Positions 44,503 through 52,806 of a stretch of 64,000 nucleotides of DNA are shown here, piece by piece. Under the pieces are notes generated by a model. The model saw nothing but the letters and a program-made list of their open reading frames with translations, ran no database searches and had not been told where the DNA came from. Each line of letters starts with the position of its first letter. The first letter of the stretch is position 1. Position numbers and translations under genes: made by a program. Origin of the DNA: Rikenellaceae bacterium (lineage in GTDB: Bacteria > Bacteroidota > Bacteroidia > Bacteroidales > Rikenellaceae); assembly GCA_015060105.1 (NCBI GenBank), contig SUZD01000001.1, positions 157,557-221,556 of the forward strand. The letters run 5' to 3'.

Positions 44503-45736
44503 TGCCCTGATTTTTATTTAGAATTTCGTCTGCCACATATAGCGATGTGAGGATTGCGACACCTGCGCCACACCCCTCTTTTATGGGGTTGCAACCGCTC
44601 AATGCCGCACCCACAGCATACATATTCTGTAATGTCGCACCCTCTTTGCTGACACGCAAAGCCTTGTCGGTGGCTACACCAAAAGTCATATAAGGTTGCG
44701 GGTTGAACAAATTGCGGTCATACCACTCCGAGCGCACGCCCGCAGCATCGACGTCTAAACCCAAAATCGGCTCATACACCTGCTCCGAGGTTGCCACAAT
44801 GCCGTGACTGAAAAAGCTACCTGTCGCCAGCACAAAGTTGTCTGCCTCGAACTCCACTTCGCCGTGATTGGCGGTGCAGATACTTTGCAAACGGGCCTCG
44901 ACAATAGTACCACACTTCACCGTGTCGCCCAACATATAGACACCACCCAAACTTTGGAAATACTTGCGCAGAGTGATTTGTGTACGAATACCGGGGACCG
45001 AGGGCGGAAGGGTTGCAACAAAGTGTATCGGCTTATGCACCATACTTCGGAGTTGCTCGATTGCACTCTTGTCGAGCAAGCCAACAACCGTAGGCAACAA
45101 AACTGCCTCAACATCGGCACTCGCTTCGTTGATTTTTTGTGCCAAACGCTCCAACACCTCTCCCACCAACTCTTTGGCAATATTGGTAGCACGCATCTCG
45201 GTCGGATTGTTACGCAGACGCTCCAACTCTGGTAGCGAAATGTTGCAAACAGAGCACTCAACCCCGCGTTTGGCCCAGCCCGCCGCCACAAAGTCGGGTT
45301 GAAAATCGAGAAATCCTTCAACATTCATAACTGCCACCTTGCGCCAAGGCTTCTGCTCGGCACTCTCCACACGGGCGTACTCCTCCAATGTCAGCCAAGC
45401 TGGTTTCAGAAAGCCCAAGGGGGTCACGCGATAGTGATTACGCAAATGAGTTCCTACAAGCGAAATACCCATTTCGCCAAACATTGCAGGTACTCTCTCT
45501 GCCAATTTCTCGATAGTTTCGACACCCAATTTCGAGTAAGGGTGACTCTCATTCAAGCCCGCTATCGCCTTCAAAGGATTTCCGTCGCAGCCATACAGTT
45601 CAAATGAGCCCGAAAAGAAGTGTAGCGCACTTTGACCCGACGAGATAATCAAGCACCTCTGCCCGCTCTTCGACAAAGCGATGCCCGTCATCAAGCCGCT
45701 CAAACCTCCTCCTATTATAATAGTATCGAATTTCAT
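44495..45736 (-). CDS. glpB: Anaerobic glycerol-3-phosphate dehydrogenase subunit B
   Basis: 413 residues. N-terminal dinucleotide fold FDTIIIGGGLSGLMTGIALSKSG and a C-terminal SGCNPIKEGCGAGVAILTSLYVAD block. It is an FMN/FAD-binding partner of GlpA in the GlpABC complex, oxidising glycerol-3-phosphate to dihydroxyacetone phosphate. 9 nt after glpA. Confidence 0.93.
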   Translation of the reverse strand: MKFDTIIIGGGLSGLMTGIALSKSGQRCLIISSGQSALHFFSGSFELYGCDGNPLKAIAGLNESHPYSKLGVETIEKLAERVPAMFGEMGISLVGTHLRNHYRVTPLGFLKPAWLTLEEYARVESAEQKPWRKVAVMNVEGFLDFQPDFVAAGWAKRGVECSVCNISLPELERLRNNPTEMRATNIAKELVGEVLERLAQKINEASADVEAVLLPTVVGLLDKSAIEQLRSMVHKPIHFVATLPPSVPGIRTQITLRKYFQSLGGVYMLGDTVKCGTIVEARLQSICTANHGEVEFEADNFVLATGSFFSHGIVATSEQVYEPILGLDVDAAGVRSEWYDRNLFNPQPYMTFGVATDKALRVSKEGATLQNMYAVGAALSGCNPIKEGCGAGVAILTSLYVADEILNKNQGNE

Positions 45737-45745
45737 AACGGTCTT

Positions 45746-47365
45746 CTACTTTTGCGAGGGTGCGTCCAAACCGCAAACGCCCTCATATACCCACGATGTA
45801 AACTGCGTCTCGCAAAGCGAATCGCCCCAAGCCACAGGGTACATACCGCGCCAACGCTCATTGAGGAAGTCCGCCAAATCCGTTTGCGCCCTTTCGACGC
45901 AACCGTTAGCCTTACCCAACAGGCCTGCTGCACGACAAGCACACAACTCGCCCTGACAAGTGCCCATTCCCACGCGTGTACGACGACGCAGATTTATTAA
46001 GTTCTGTACTCTCAACTCCTTAATGGCATAATCCACCTCGCCAATGCTTACCGCCTCACATTCGCACACAAGCGAACGGTCATATCTGCTCTCTGCCGAA
46101 ATCTTGCTACTCATCGAGCCGTGGCGACCCGCAGCAGCACGCATTCCGATAGTTGTTCGAGGCTTCTGTTTGTCACCCACCTGCTCCTCGTCATAGGTCG
46201 AGCCGGGCAGACATATCTCGGCTGTATGGCAACGCTTGTCTATATTCAGTTTTTGGCATACCAAGTCAGTAGCCTGCTCTGCCATCAAACGATAGGTCAT
46301 CAACTTGCCACCCGTAATGGTGATAAATCCGGGAATATCGTCACGCGTTTCGTGGTCCAAACATACTATGCCGCGACTGATATTGCGGCCCGAAACGTCA
46401 TTATCCGCAGCCACCAACGGGCGAACACCCGAGTAGGCTCGCAAGATACGCGTATAGGCCAGACTCGGAGCCAACTTTTGACCCTCACGCAACAGCAGAT
46501 TAACCTCGTCGGGGGTTACCTGCATATCGTCAATCTCGTCATACGGAACGCGGCTCGAAGTTGTACCAATCAGACTAATGGTGTCGCCGGGGACAAGAAT
46601 ATCGGCATCGGCAGGCTTGCGACAACGATTGACAACCATATTGTTTACGCGGTGGCCGAAGATGAGCAATGCACCTTTGGCAGGGAACATATTTACTACC
46701 GCACCCGCCATCTCGGCGATGCGATGTCCCCAAATGCCACCCGCATTGACCGTAATAGATGCATAGGCCTCCAATTCGCTCTTGGTTTGATTGTTGCGGA
46801 GTTTGACACCCACCACACGCTTGCCGTCTTTGATAAACCCTATTACCTCGTGATAGGTCAATATGTCGGCTCCGTGCATACGGGCGTCCAAAGCATTGGC
46901 GGTAGTCAAGCGGAACGGGTCCACCGAGCCATCGGGCACTCGCACCGCACCCGTAAGTTGCGGATTGACCGAAGGCTCCAAGCGCAGAGCCTCCTTCGGG
47001 TCGATAGCCTCGGTACGGATACCTGCGCGCGTACAAGCGTCAATAAATGTACTTTGGAAAGAGAGGTCGTCCTCGGGCAGCGTAATGAAGAGTCCGTCGG
47101 TCTGCTCGACACAGTGGCGTGCGATTTTACGCAAAATCATATTCTCTTGGACACACTCCGTTGCAGACCCTTGGTCCGTTACGGCGTACCTTGCTCCGCT
47201 GTGTAGTAGTCCGTGATTGCGCCCTGTTGCACCATTGGTCAAATCCGAGCGCTCCACAAGAAGCGTTTTCAACCCTCGCATTGCGCAATCACGCGCAGTG
47301 CCGGCACCCGTAATACCGCCACCAATAACGATTACGTCGTAATGATTATTCAGTTTTACCCCCAT
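45746..47365 (-). CDS. glpA: Anaerobic glycerol-3-phosphate dehydrogenase subunit A
   Basis: About 539 residues from ATG 47365 (MGVKLNNHYDVIVIGGGITGAG); an extension to 47404 is possible but unneeded. The FAD-binding part includes TLLVERSDLTNGATGRNHGLLHSGARYA. The C-terminal BFD-like [2Fe-2S] region has CECEAVSIGEVDYAI and RTRVGMGTCQGELCACRAAGLL. Catalytic subunit of the anaerobic enzyme and first gene of the operon. Confidence 0.95.
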   Translation of the reverse strand: MGVKLNNHYDVIVIGGGITGAGTARDCAMRGLKTLLVERSDLTNGATGRNHGLLHSGARYAVTDQGSATECVQENMILRKIARHCVEQTDGLFITLPEDDLSFQSTFIDACTRAGIRTEAIDPKEALRLEPSVNPQLTGAVRVPDGSVDPFRLTTANALDARMHGADILTYHEVIGFIKDGKRVVGVKLRNNQTKSELEAYASITVNAGGIWGHRIAEMAGAVVNMFPAKGALLIFGHRVNNMVVNRCRKPADADILVPGDTISLIGTTSSRVPYDEIDDMQVTPDEVNLLLREGQKLAPSLAYTRILRAYSGVRPLVAADNDVSGRNISRGIVCLDHETRDDIPGFITITGGKLMTYRLMAEQATDLVCQKLNIDKRCHTAEICLPGSTYDEEQVGDKQKPRTTIGMRAAAGRHGSMSSKISAESRYDRSLVCECEAVSIGEVDYAIKELRVQNLINLRRRTRVGMGTCQGELCACRAAGLLGKANGCVERAQTDLADFLNERWRGMYPVAWGDSLCETQFTSWVYEGVCGLDAPSQK

Positions 47366-47427
47366 ATAGATACGTGATTTGTTGCCTTGCGCGCCTTTCG
47401 CCAATAACTTGCAACCAAGTCACTCTA

Positions 47428-47435
47428 CAAATTTA
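47428..47435 (-). promoter_or_regulatory. -7 element of the glp operon
   Basis: Minus strand TAAATTTG, a full match, about 62 nt before the glpA ATG. No clear -33. Confidence 0.45.
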
Positions 47436-47473
47436 TTACTTTTTTCGTAAAACATAATACACTGCAAACAAAA

Positions 47474-47502
47474 AAAATAGCCACCATTGGTGGCTATTTT
47501 TA
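47474..47502 (-). terminator. Terminator after the GH32 gene
   Basis: Stem AAAAATAGCCACC with GGTGGCTATTTTT, loop ATT, with an A-run on the plus strand that becomes a T-run on the minus strand. Confidence 0.85.
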
Positions 47503-47529
47503 CCATAATTACGTATTATCTGTCTTCTC

Positions 47530-49359
47530 TCATTGAGCTTTTGCGATATTTCGCACCTCAACTCCTCCTACATTACACGGTTGGTCGGCAAAAATCACTA
47601 CGCGGTCGAGGATTGAAGCGGGGAATATAGTTGTGGTCATCACCCAACGTCCCGACTGCTCGAAGCACTCCACCGAACTGCGATCAACCCACAGGCTCAA
47701 CGCCAAGCGTCCATCGGTTGTGGAGGGGACTCCGATTTGCTCCTCGGGAGCACCCTTGCCAATGGGCATATTCTCGCCCCACAATCCATAGTACATCTTC
47801 GCTATGGCGTTCCAATTTGCCGAAAATTCGGGGTGGGTATAGGCGTTGCGGTCGCAGGTTAAAACACAAGTACGAGGGTCGTACGTAAATATCAATTTAT
47901 CCCCCTCGGCATCGAGCAGAGTAACGCCACACACGCCCTCGGCCGATGGTTGCAGGGTAAGGTTGAGGCGATAGCCTTGTTCCGCCGACTCGATACGGAG
48001 AGTATCTCCAACACCTTCAATCGTACAATCCGAATAGGTAGTTGCCGAGCCAAGCGCCATATCCATTTCGGGCGACGGACGCGAGCCGAGATAGGCAAGT
48101 CCGTCGTGCGAATACAGATACAGGTCACGAGGCAAAGTATTGGCGCTACGAAAAGCGGTGGTTGGCACCGAGCCGCAATAGTTCCAATTACTCATCCATC
48201 CGACAATCACAGGTCGGCCATTAGGCGCATTATTCCAGCTCACACTCGCGTAATTATCAACTCCATGGTCCATCCAACGTGTGACATTTGGCGGAGTATC
48301 GCAGACGAACTCGTGGCCGTCAAAATCGCCCGTGAAATACTGCGTAGCCGAGCCTCCTGCGGGTCCACCCGGGTTGATATTGCAAATCAACACCCATTTC
48401 ATCTGGTCGTGGTTGCCATCAACCGCCATTTGCAGCATATCGGGACACTCCCACACTCCCCCGTGACCACCATAGCCCTCGCCAAACGAGCTCTCGTATT
48501 TCCACTCTTTGAGGTCGGCCGACGAGTAATACTCCATGTGGTGTCCGACAGCCAAAACCATAATCCAGCGTTGGCTCTCGTCGTGATAGAACACTTTGGG
48601 GTCGCGGAAGTTGCGCGAGGGCGAGGTAAGTACTGGATTGCCCTCGTATTTGGTAAAGGTATAACCGCCGTCGGTTGAATATGCTATACATTGAACTTGT
48701 GGCGGCCCCCAAGCGGTGTAAAATGCTACTACGGCGTTTTTGCCAAAACCTGCCGAGTTATGAACATCAACCACGCACGAACCCGAAGCACACGAGCCCA
48801 ACGAATCAGGCGCCAAAACGGGCGGATAGTGGCTCCACTCAACAAGGTCGGTCGATACGGAGTGCCCCCAATGGATATTGCCGTGTCGATTGCCGTAGGG
48901 GTTGTATTGGTAGTAAAGGTGCCACTCGCCATCGAGGTAGAACATTCCGTTGGGGTCATTCATCCAACCATAGGGCGGAGTATGATGCCATACAGGGCGT
49001 AACGGGTCGTGGGCTGGTGCAAAATAGTCGGCAGTTTGGAGCGAATCCCAACACATCGCCATCGAGTCAAGCCTTATGGCGAGGTGGCTCATGTGCGGGT
49101 GCAGGCCAACTTCGAACGGCACATAATAATCCACACAGGTACGGGCCAAGCGTATGTATAGCCGTTGCAGTAGCGAATCCTCGGCATAGACCTCCACTCG
49201 GCTCGACGGCGCACGGTCCTCGATGGGCAACAACAGATATTTCGGAGTACCCTCAATGGCAACTTTGGAAGTTCCGTCGGAGTGGGTTACAACAATACGG
49301 TCGGGAGTACAACTACCCAAAACAAGTATTGTCAGCAGAGCTAACAGTGTACGTTTCAT
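47530..49359 (-). CDS. GH32 fructan hydrolase lipoprotein
   Basis: About 609 residues from ATG 49359. Lipobox VLGSC (Cys17). An extra N-terminal domain of about 100 residues precedes the GH32 five-blade propeller. Nucleophile Asp135 is in GWMNDPNG, the transition-state Asp253 in FRDPK, and the acid/base Glu304 in WECPD. A C-terminal beta-sandwich from about 460 ends with the usual LWVDRSSVECFEQ motif. It cleaves beta-fructosides (inulin, levan or sucrose). It is isolated: no susC/susD, fructokinase or sensor gene is near. Confidence 0.92.
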   Translation of the reverse strand: MKRTLLALLTILVLGSCTPDRIVVTHSDGTSKVAIEGTPKYLLLPIEDRAPSSRVEVYAEDSLLQRLYIRLARTCVDYYVPFEVGLHPHMSHLAIRLDSMAMCWDSLQTADYFAPAHDPLRPVWHHTPPYGWMNDPNGMFYLDGEWHLYYQYNPYGNRHGNIHWGHSVSTDLVEWSHYPPVLAPDSLGSCASGSCVVDVHNSAGFGKNAVVAFYTAWGPPQVQCIAYSTDGGYTFTKYEGNPVLTSPSRNFRDPKVFYHDESQRWIMVLAVGHHMEYYSSADLKEWKYESSFGEGYGGHGGVWECPDMLQMAVDGNHDQMKWVLICNINPGGPAGGSATQYFTGDFDGHEFVCDTPPNVTRWMDHGVDNYASVSWNNAPNGRPVIVGWMSNWNYCGSVPTTAFRSANTLPRDLYLYSHDGLAYLGSRPSPEMDMALGSATTYSDCTIEGVGDTLRIESAEQGYRLNLTLQPSAEGVCGVTLLDAEGDKLIFTYDPRTCVLTCDRNAYTHPEFSANWNAIAKMYYGLWGENMPIGKGAPEEQIGVPSTTDGRLALSLWVDRSSVECFEQSGRWVMTTTIFPASILDRVVIFADQPCNVGGVEVRNIAKAQ

Positions 49360-49466
49360 GGCTATTCGATTTGTCTGTTGTAAAATTATACTTTTTTCGG
49401 CATAGTACAAACGATGTATGGCACTAAAAATGCTTCTACCCATCAAAATCAAATCATCACAACGCT

Positions 49467-50012
49467 ATGAACAAATCCTTAATCATCGGCGGTGCAGTAC
49501 TCGCAATAGTCCTCACCACCACTATCGGCTCGCTAATCGCCAAAGGCCGCTCGACAAAAGGCACTATCGACAACTCGACTATCGACTCCATCGACCTAAA
49601 TAAATATCAAGGTCGCTGGTTTGAGATAGCCCGCTTTGACCACCCCTTTGAGCGCAATCTCGAACTTGTGGTAGCATCGTACGACATCAACCCCGATGGA
49701 ACTATTAAAGTGACAAATAGCGGTTTTAATGCCAAGACAGGTCGCTACAAAGAGAGCATAGGCCGCGCACGTACGGTCAAAGGCAAGAAAGGCGAGTTGG
49801 AGGTAACCTTCTTTCTGAACTTTTGGTCGCCTTATAAGATTATGGAGCTGGCACCCGACTACTCCTATGTTATGATTGGCAGCGACTCCGACAAGTATCT
49901 TTGGATTCTGTCGCGCACCCCTAAACTCGACGACAAGACGATACAAACCCTTTTGGACGCAGCCACCCAGCGCGGCTACGACACCGAAAAACTCATTTGG
50001 GTAAGACAGTAA
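49467..50012 (+). CDS. Lipocalin (Blc-like)
   Basis: 181 residues. An N-terminal hydrophobic anchor (about 4-26) has no lipobox Cys, unlike E. coli Blc. Lipocalin motif 1 is LNKYQGRWFEIARFDHPFER (GRW at 49-51), and YKIMELAPDYSYVMIGSDSDKYLWILSRTP is the second conserved block of bacterial lipocalins. It probably binds lysophospholipid or fatty acid in the envelope. Confidence 0.9.
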   Translation: MNKSLIIGGAVLAIVLTTTIGSLIAKGRSTKGTIDNSTIDSIDLNKYQGRWFEIARFDHPFERNLELVVASYDINPDGTIKVTNSGFNAKTGRYKESIGRARTVKGKKGELEVTFFLNFWSPYKIMELAPDYSYVMIGSDSDKYLWILSRTPKLDDKTIQTLLDAATQRGYDTEKLIWVRQ

Positions 50013-50095
50013 TGTAGATTGAGGGGGCAATGCCGTCCTAAACGGCGCTTTCGTGTGGCAAATATGTGGTAAGAGTATTACATTCGGCCTGAATA

Positions 50096-50127
50096 TTTGT
50101 ATTTTTATCATCTTTGGGGTATCTTTG
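50096..50127 (+). promoter_or_regulatory. Promoter of the 41-residue peptide gene
   Basis: TTTG (50096-50099), 20-nt spacer, TATCTTTG (50120-50127): a full consensus match, 26 nt before the ATG. Confidence 0.8.
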
Positions 50128-50153
50128 TGCCGTAATATAAACTTATATCGATT

Positions 50154-50279
50154 ATGAATAAGTACAAAACACCCGAAGTTGAGGTTATCGAAATTTGTAT
50201 CGAGAAGGGTTATGAGAGTACTAATAATGGTACAGAAAGTGGCGGTATAATTTCGCCCGATCCTATGGAGCCGGCCTGA
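50154..50279 (+). CDS. 41-residue peptide of unknown function
   Basis: ATG 50154 to TGA 50277-50279. It begins MNKYKTPEVEVIEICIEKGY and ends GGIISPDPMEPA, with a Thr/Asn/Gly/Ser-rich middle. The first 18 residues look like an amphipathic strand or leader with alternating Val/Glu/Ile, and there is a single Cys15. I know of many short Bacteroidales peptides with a similar Pro-Glu-(Val/Ile)-Glu-Val-(Ile/Val)-Glu beginning, but of no proven function. A consensus promoter lies upstream and a strong terminator follows 14 nt after the stop, so it is a complete one-gene transcript. It could be a secreted peptide, a peptide-modification substrate or a regulatory micropeptide. Confidence 0.7.
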   Translation: MNKYKTPEVEVIEICIEKGYESTNNGTESGGIISPDPMEPA

Positions 50280-50292
50280 TTGGCCTTACGAC

Positions 50293-50342
50293 AAAACAAA
50301 AACGGAGTTGTCCTTTGATGCGGATAACTCCGTTTTTGTTTT
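50293..50342 (+). terminator. Terminator of the peptide gene
   Basis: A stem of about 21 bp (50293-50313 with 50322-50342, one G-T pair), loop of 8, with the T-rich 3' arm TTTTTGTTTT. Very strong. Confidence 0.88.
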
Positions 50343-50552
50343 GCAAGACAGGCGGTAGGACGAGAGGTTGTGACCGTCGGCATTGGTTGCATTTGTTGCG
50401 ATATTAGCATTTGCCGGCCACACCGCCACCGCAAGTCGCTGACTGCAAGATAATTGCAACCAAGAAAGGCAGTAGCTAAATGAGCTTGCGATGAAAACTT
50501 TGGGTCGGTTTCGTTAATTATTTACTTTTTTTTGGATTTTTTTGGTCGAAAA
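50343..50552. other. Intergenic stretch without a recognised gene
   Basis: Between the peptide terminator and the tRNA-Glu promoter. A minus-strand frame at 50404-50475 has no ATG. I see no promoter-terminator pair and no tRNA. Confidence 0.5.
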
Positions 50553-50584
50553 TTTGCAGGATTAAAAAAAGTGCTCTATATTTG
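50553..50584 (+). promoter_or_regulatory. Promoter of tRNA-Glu
   Basis: TTTG (50553-50556), 20-nt spacer, TATATTTG (50577-50584). The tRNA starts 37 nt further on. Confidence 0.75.
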
Positions 50585-50621
50585 CACCGTGAATCAGTGA
50601 AAATGATTTACGCACACAACT

Positions 50622-50693
50622 GGTCGATTCATCTAAGGGCTAGGATACCTGCCTCTCACGCAGGACATAGGGGTTCGAATCCCCTATCGACTA
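50622..50693 (+). tRNA. tRNA-Glu (CTC)
   Basis: 72 nt. Acceptor GGTCGAT with ATCGACT (G-U at the first pair, as in many tRNA-Glu). Anticodon stem CCTGC/GCAGG with loop CTCTCAC gives anticodon CTC. T-arm GGGGTTCGAATCCCC. CCA is not encoded. Confidence 0.95.
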
Positions 50694-50701
50694 CAAATCA
50701 C

Positions 50702-50750
50702 GCGATGTAAGAAGCTGCAAGTCAGAAACTTACATCGCTTTTCTTTTTTA
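50702..50750 (+). terminator. Terminator of tRNA-Glu
   Basis: Stem GCGATGTAAG (50702-50711) with CTTACATCGC (50729-50738), followed by TTTTCTTTTTT. Confidence 0.8.
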
Positions 50751-50802
50751 TATCACCCAAAAAATCACCCTAAAATCATACCAGGCTTAATGGTCAAATA
50801 TG

Positions 50803-50838
50803 AAAGGGTGTGTCTAAAACTTGTTAGACACACCCTTT
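50803..50838 (-). terminator. Terminator of the lolC-like/menG operon
   Basis: A perfect 15-bp stem AAAGGGTGTGTCTAA with TTAGACACACCCTTT, loop AACTTG. It lies 54 nt past the stop of the 70-residue protein. Confidence 0.8.
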
Positions 50839-50891
50839 TATTTAGAGCAGACGTAGCCGCTCCGTCCAGCACCGGCAAGCGGTGCATCAAC

Positions 50892-51104
50892 TTACTCAGC
50901 AGGAGTCTCTGCGGGAGCCTCAGCAGGAGCCTCAACAGCAGCGCTGTCAGCCTCTACAACAGCCTCCTCAACAACGGGAGCCTCTTCTACTACCTCAGTC
51001 TCAGCAGCTGCGCACTCCTCGGTGCAGCAATAGTTGGTGTAAACCCAGTAGCCACAACCTGCTACGATTGCGATAACTACCAACCAAGTCAAGATTTTCT
51101 TCAT
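50892..51104 (-). CDS. Small Ala/Glu/Val-rich envelope protein
   Basis: 70 residues. MKKILTWLVVIAIVAGCGYWVY is a membrane anchor or lipoprotein signal (AGC, Cys17). A short Cys-rich stretch (NYCCTEECAAAE) is followed by about 40 residues of Ala, Glu, Val and Pro, ending in near-repeats of PAEA. It should be a disordered periplasmic tail. No family is known to me. It is 57 nt after the SPOR gene and before the operon terminator. Confidence 0.65.
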   Translation of the reverse strand: MKKILTWLVVIAIVAGCGYWVYTNYCCTEECAAAETEVVEEAPVVEEAVVEADSAAVEAPAEAPAETPAE

Positions 51105-51161
51105 AGTTGTAAATATTAAAAGGTTTTTATAAAAAAGTGTCGGACAAGTCCTCTACCACTT

Positions 51162-51614
51162 TCACTTATTAAGGTTCTCTATCTCAATGGTCTCGCGAGC
51201 AAGGAACGCTTTGGGGTATTGCTGTTTAATCTGCCCCCACAAGGCTATCGCCTCCTCGGCCGAAGCACACTGGCCCACTGTCACTTTCCAATACAGTTTA
51301 TCGTACGACACCTTGGCAGGCACATCGGGGTACTGCTCCGAAAATGCCTCACAAGTCGCAAATGCCGCCGCGCGAGCCGATTGTCCGTTCTCGGTAAAAA
51401 TCTCGATACGGTAACCATAAATCTCGCCCTGCTTGGGTTTGGCTGCGAGCGCAGAGAACTGCGATGCTACATCGGTGGCCTCACACACGAGAACCTTCGC
51501 ACCCCAAATTGAGTCGGGCTGTTGAAGGGCTCGCCTGTATGTCGATAAATCCTGGGCTGCCGAGGTAAGGGTTACAGCGGCAAAAAGGATTATGAATGGC
51601 ACCAATTTTCGCAT
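51162..51614 (-). CDS. Exported SPOR-like domain protein
   Basis: 150 residues with a signal peptide (FAAVTLTSAAQ). The mature part GYRIEIFTENGQSARAAAFATCEAFSEQYPDVPAKVSYDKLYWKVTVGQCASAEEAIALWGQIKQQYP is the beta-alpha-beta repeat pattern of SPOR domains, which bind glycan strands lacking stem peptides. It probably locates to division sites. 8 nt after the LEA-like lipoprotein gene. Confidence 0.8.
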   Translation of the reverse strand: MRKLVPFIILFAAVTLTSAAQDLSTYRRALQQPDSIWGAKVLVCEATDVASQFSALAAKPKQGEIYGYRIEIFTENGQSARAAAFATCEAFSEQYPDVPAKVSYDKLYWKVTVGQCASAEEAIALWGQIKQQYPKAFLARETIEIENLNK

Positions 51615-51622
51615 AAAATTAT

Positions 51623-52090
51623 CTATTTCTCATCAACAAAGTTACTCATTATTTTTGAAAGTGGTTGCTTTGTGAGCACTTTTTTCTTCTTTATACCCAT
51701 ACTTTTTCCGACAACCTCACCTGAAACGTACAGATTTTCGGGTGAATTCATCGCTTTTCGAAGCATTGATATTGCCGCAAAAAGCCCATTAAATTCGAGG
51801 TCGAACGCCATAGAAACGGTTTCACGGCTCTTACGGCGCAGACGTACGGGCTCTTTCAAAGTTGCCGTAGCAAAAACTTTCTCGCCATCGCCAAGCTCAA
51901 AGACTGCCGACATTGCACTAACATTCACACCCAAGCCGTTTTCGGCATCAACGCCCAGCACAAGTGTACGGGTATCGGGCATCGAGAAGCTATCAATGCC
52001 GTGAAGTTTGAGTTTCGATGCAAGGTTACAACTGCTGAGCGTGAACGCAACAGCGATAATACAGATTGTTCGTAGAAATTGTTTCATCAT
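51623..52090 (-). CDS. LEA-type-2-like lipoprotein
   Basis: About 155 residues from ATG 52090 (or 52087). Lipobox TLSSC (Cys about 21). The mature part (LKLHGIDSFSMPDTRTLVLGVDAENGLGVNVSAMSAVF, then KVFATATLKEPVRLRRKS) resembles the LEA_2/WHy domain, a beta-sandwich found in small bacterial lipoproteins. The start overlaps the menG stop by 4 nt (ATGA), or by 1 nt with the second ATG, so they are coupled. Confidence 0.72.
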   Translation of the reverse strand: MMKQFLRTICIIAVAFTLSSCNLASKLKLHGIDSFSMPDTRTLVLGVDAENGLGVNVSAMSAVFELGDGEKVFATATLKEPVRLRRKSRETVSMAFDLEFNGLFAAISMLRKAMNSPENLYVSGEVVGKSMGIKKKKVLTKQPLSKIMSNFVDEK

Positions 52091-52806
52091 TTTATTCCGA
52101 TATAAATATAAGCAACACCCCACATCAAGCGAACACTACGCACCTCGGAGAATCCCGCCGTGAGCATCATCGACTCGAACTCATCGTGCGACGGAAATTC
52201 ATCAACCGATTGAGGAAGATAGGTATAGGCCTGACGATCCTTCGACACCATACCGCCAATTATGGGCAAAATACGGTGAAAATAGAAACGGTACAACCAC
52301 GAAAACAAAGGCACATCGTCGGGGCGCGAGAACTCCATTATAAAACAACTGCCACCTGCGCGCAACACACGACACATCTCCGAAAGGCCTTTGGGCAGGT
52401 CGCCAAAGTTTCGCACACCAAACGAAGCTGTTGTTGCATCAAACGAGCCATCAACAAACGGCAACTGCTCGGCATCGCCCACCAGCAAATCAACGCGCGA
52501 GGACAAACCTCGCTCCTCGACCTTCTGCTCGGCATAGCGAACCATCTCGTCCGAGAGGTCGATACCCGTAACGGCGCAATCCTTGATTTTACGAGCTGCA
52601 TTGATTGCCACATCTGCCGTTCCTGTTGCCACATCAAGCAGGTCTTTGGGCTCTGTTTCGGCCACCATACGCACCATACGGCGACGCCACAAGCGGTCGA
52701 AGTTCATCGACAACAGGTGGTTCAGGAAGTCATAGTTAGGCGCGATTTTGTTAAACATCTCGCGTATCTCCTCTTTCTTGCTCTCTTGTGTATTGTACGG
52801 TTTCAT
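52087..52806 (-). CDS. menG: Demethylmenaquinone methyltransferase
   Basis: 239 residues. IREMFNKIAPNYDFLNHLLSMNFDRLWRR is the UbiE/MenG signature 1, LLDVATGTADVAINAA binds SAM, and FGVRNFGDLPKGLSEMCRVLRAGG is signature 2. It makes the last step to menaquinone, the electron carrier used by GlpABC and FrdCAB. Its ATG directly follows the stop of the permease gene. Confidence 0.95.
   Translation of the reverse strand: MKPYNTQESKKEEIREMFNKIAPNYDFLNHLLSMNFDRLWRRRMVRMVAETEPKDLLDVATGTADVAINAARKIKDCAVTGIDLSDEMVRYAEQKVEERGLSSRVDLLVGDAEQLPFVDGSFDATTASFGVRNFGDLPKGLSEMCRVLRAGGSCFIMEFSRPDDVPLFSWLYRFYFHRILPIIGGMVSKDRQAYTYLPQSVDEFPSHDEFESMMLTAGFSEVRSVRLMWGVAYIYIGIK

Noticed and set aside
50404..50475. Short minus-strand frame ending SATCGGGVAGKC
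   Set aside because: The Cys/Gly-rich end recalls peptide precursors, but there is no ATG and no promoter, and only 23 codons.
50622..50693. tRNA-Glu as an attachment site for a mobile element
   Set aside because: No repeated tRNA 3' end, integrase or foreign-looking genes flank it.
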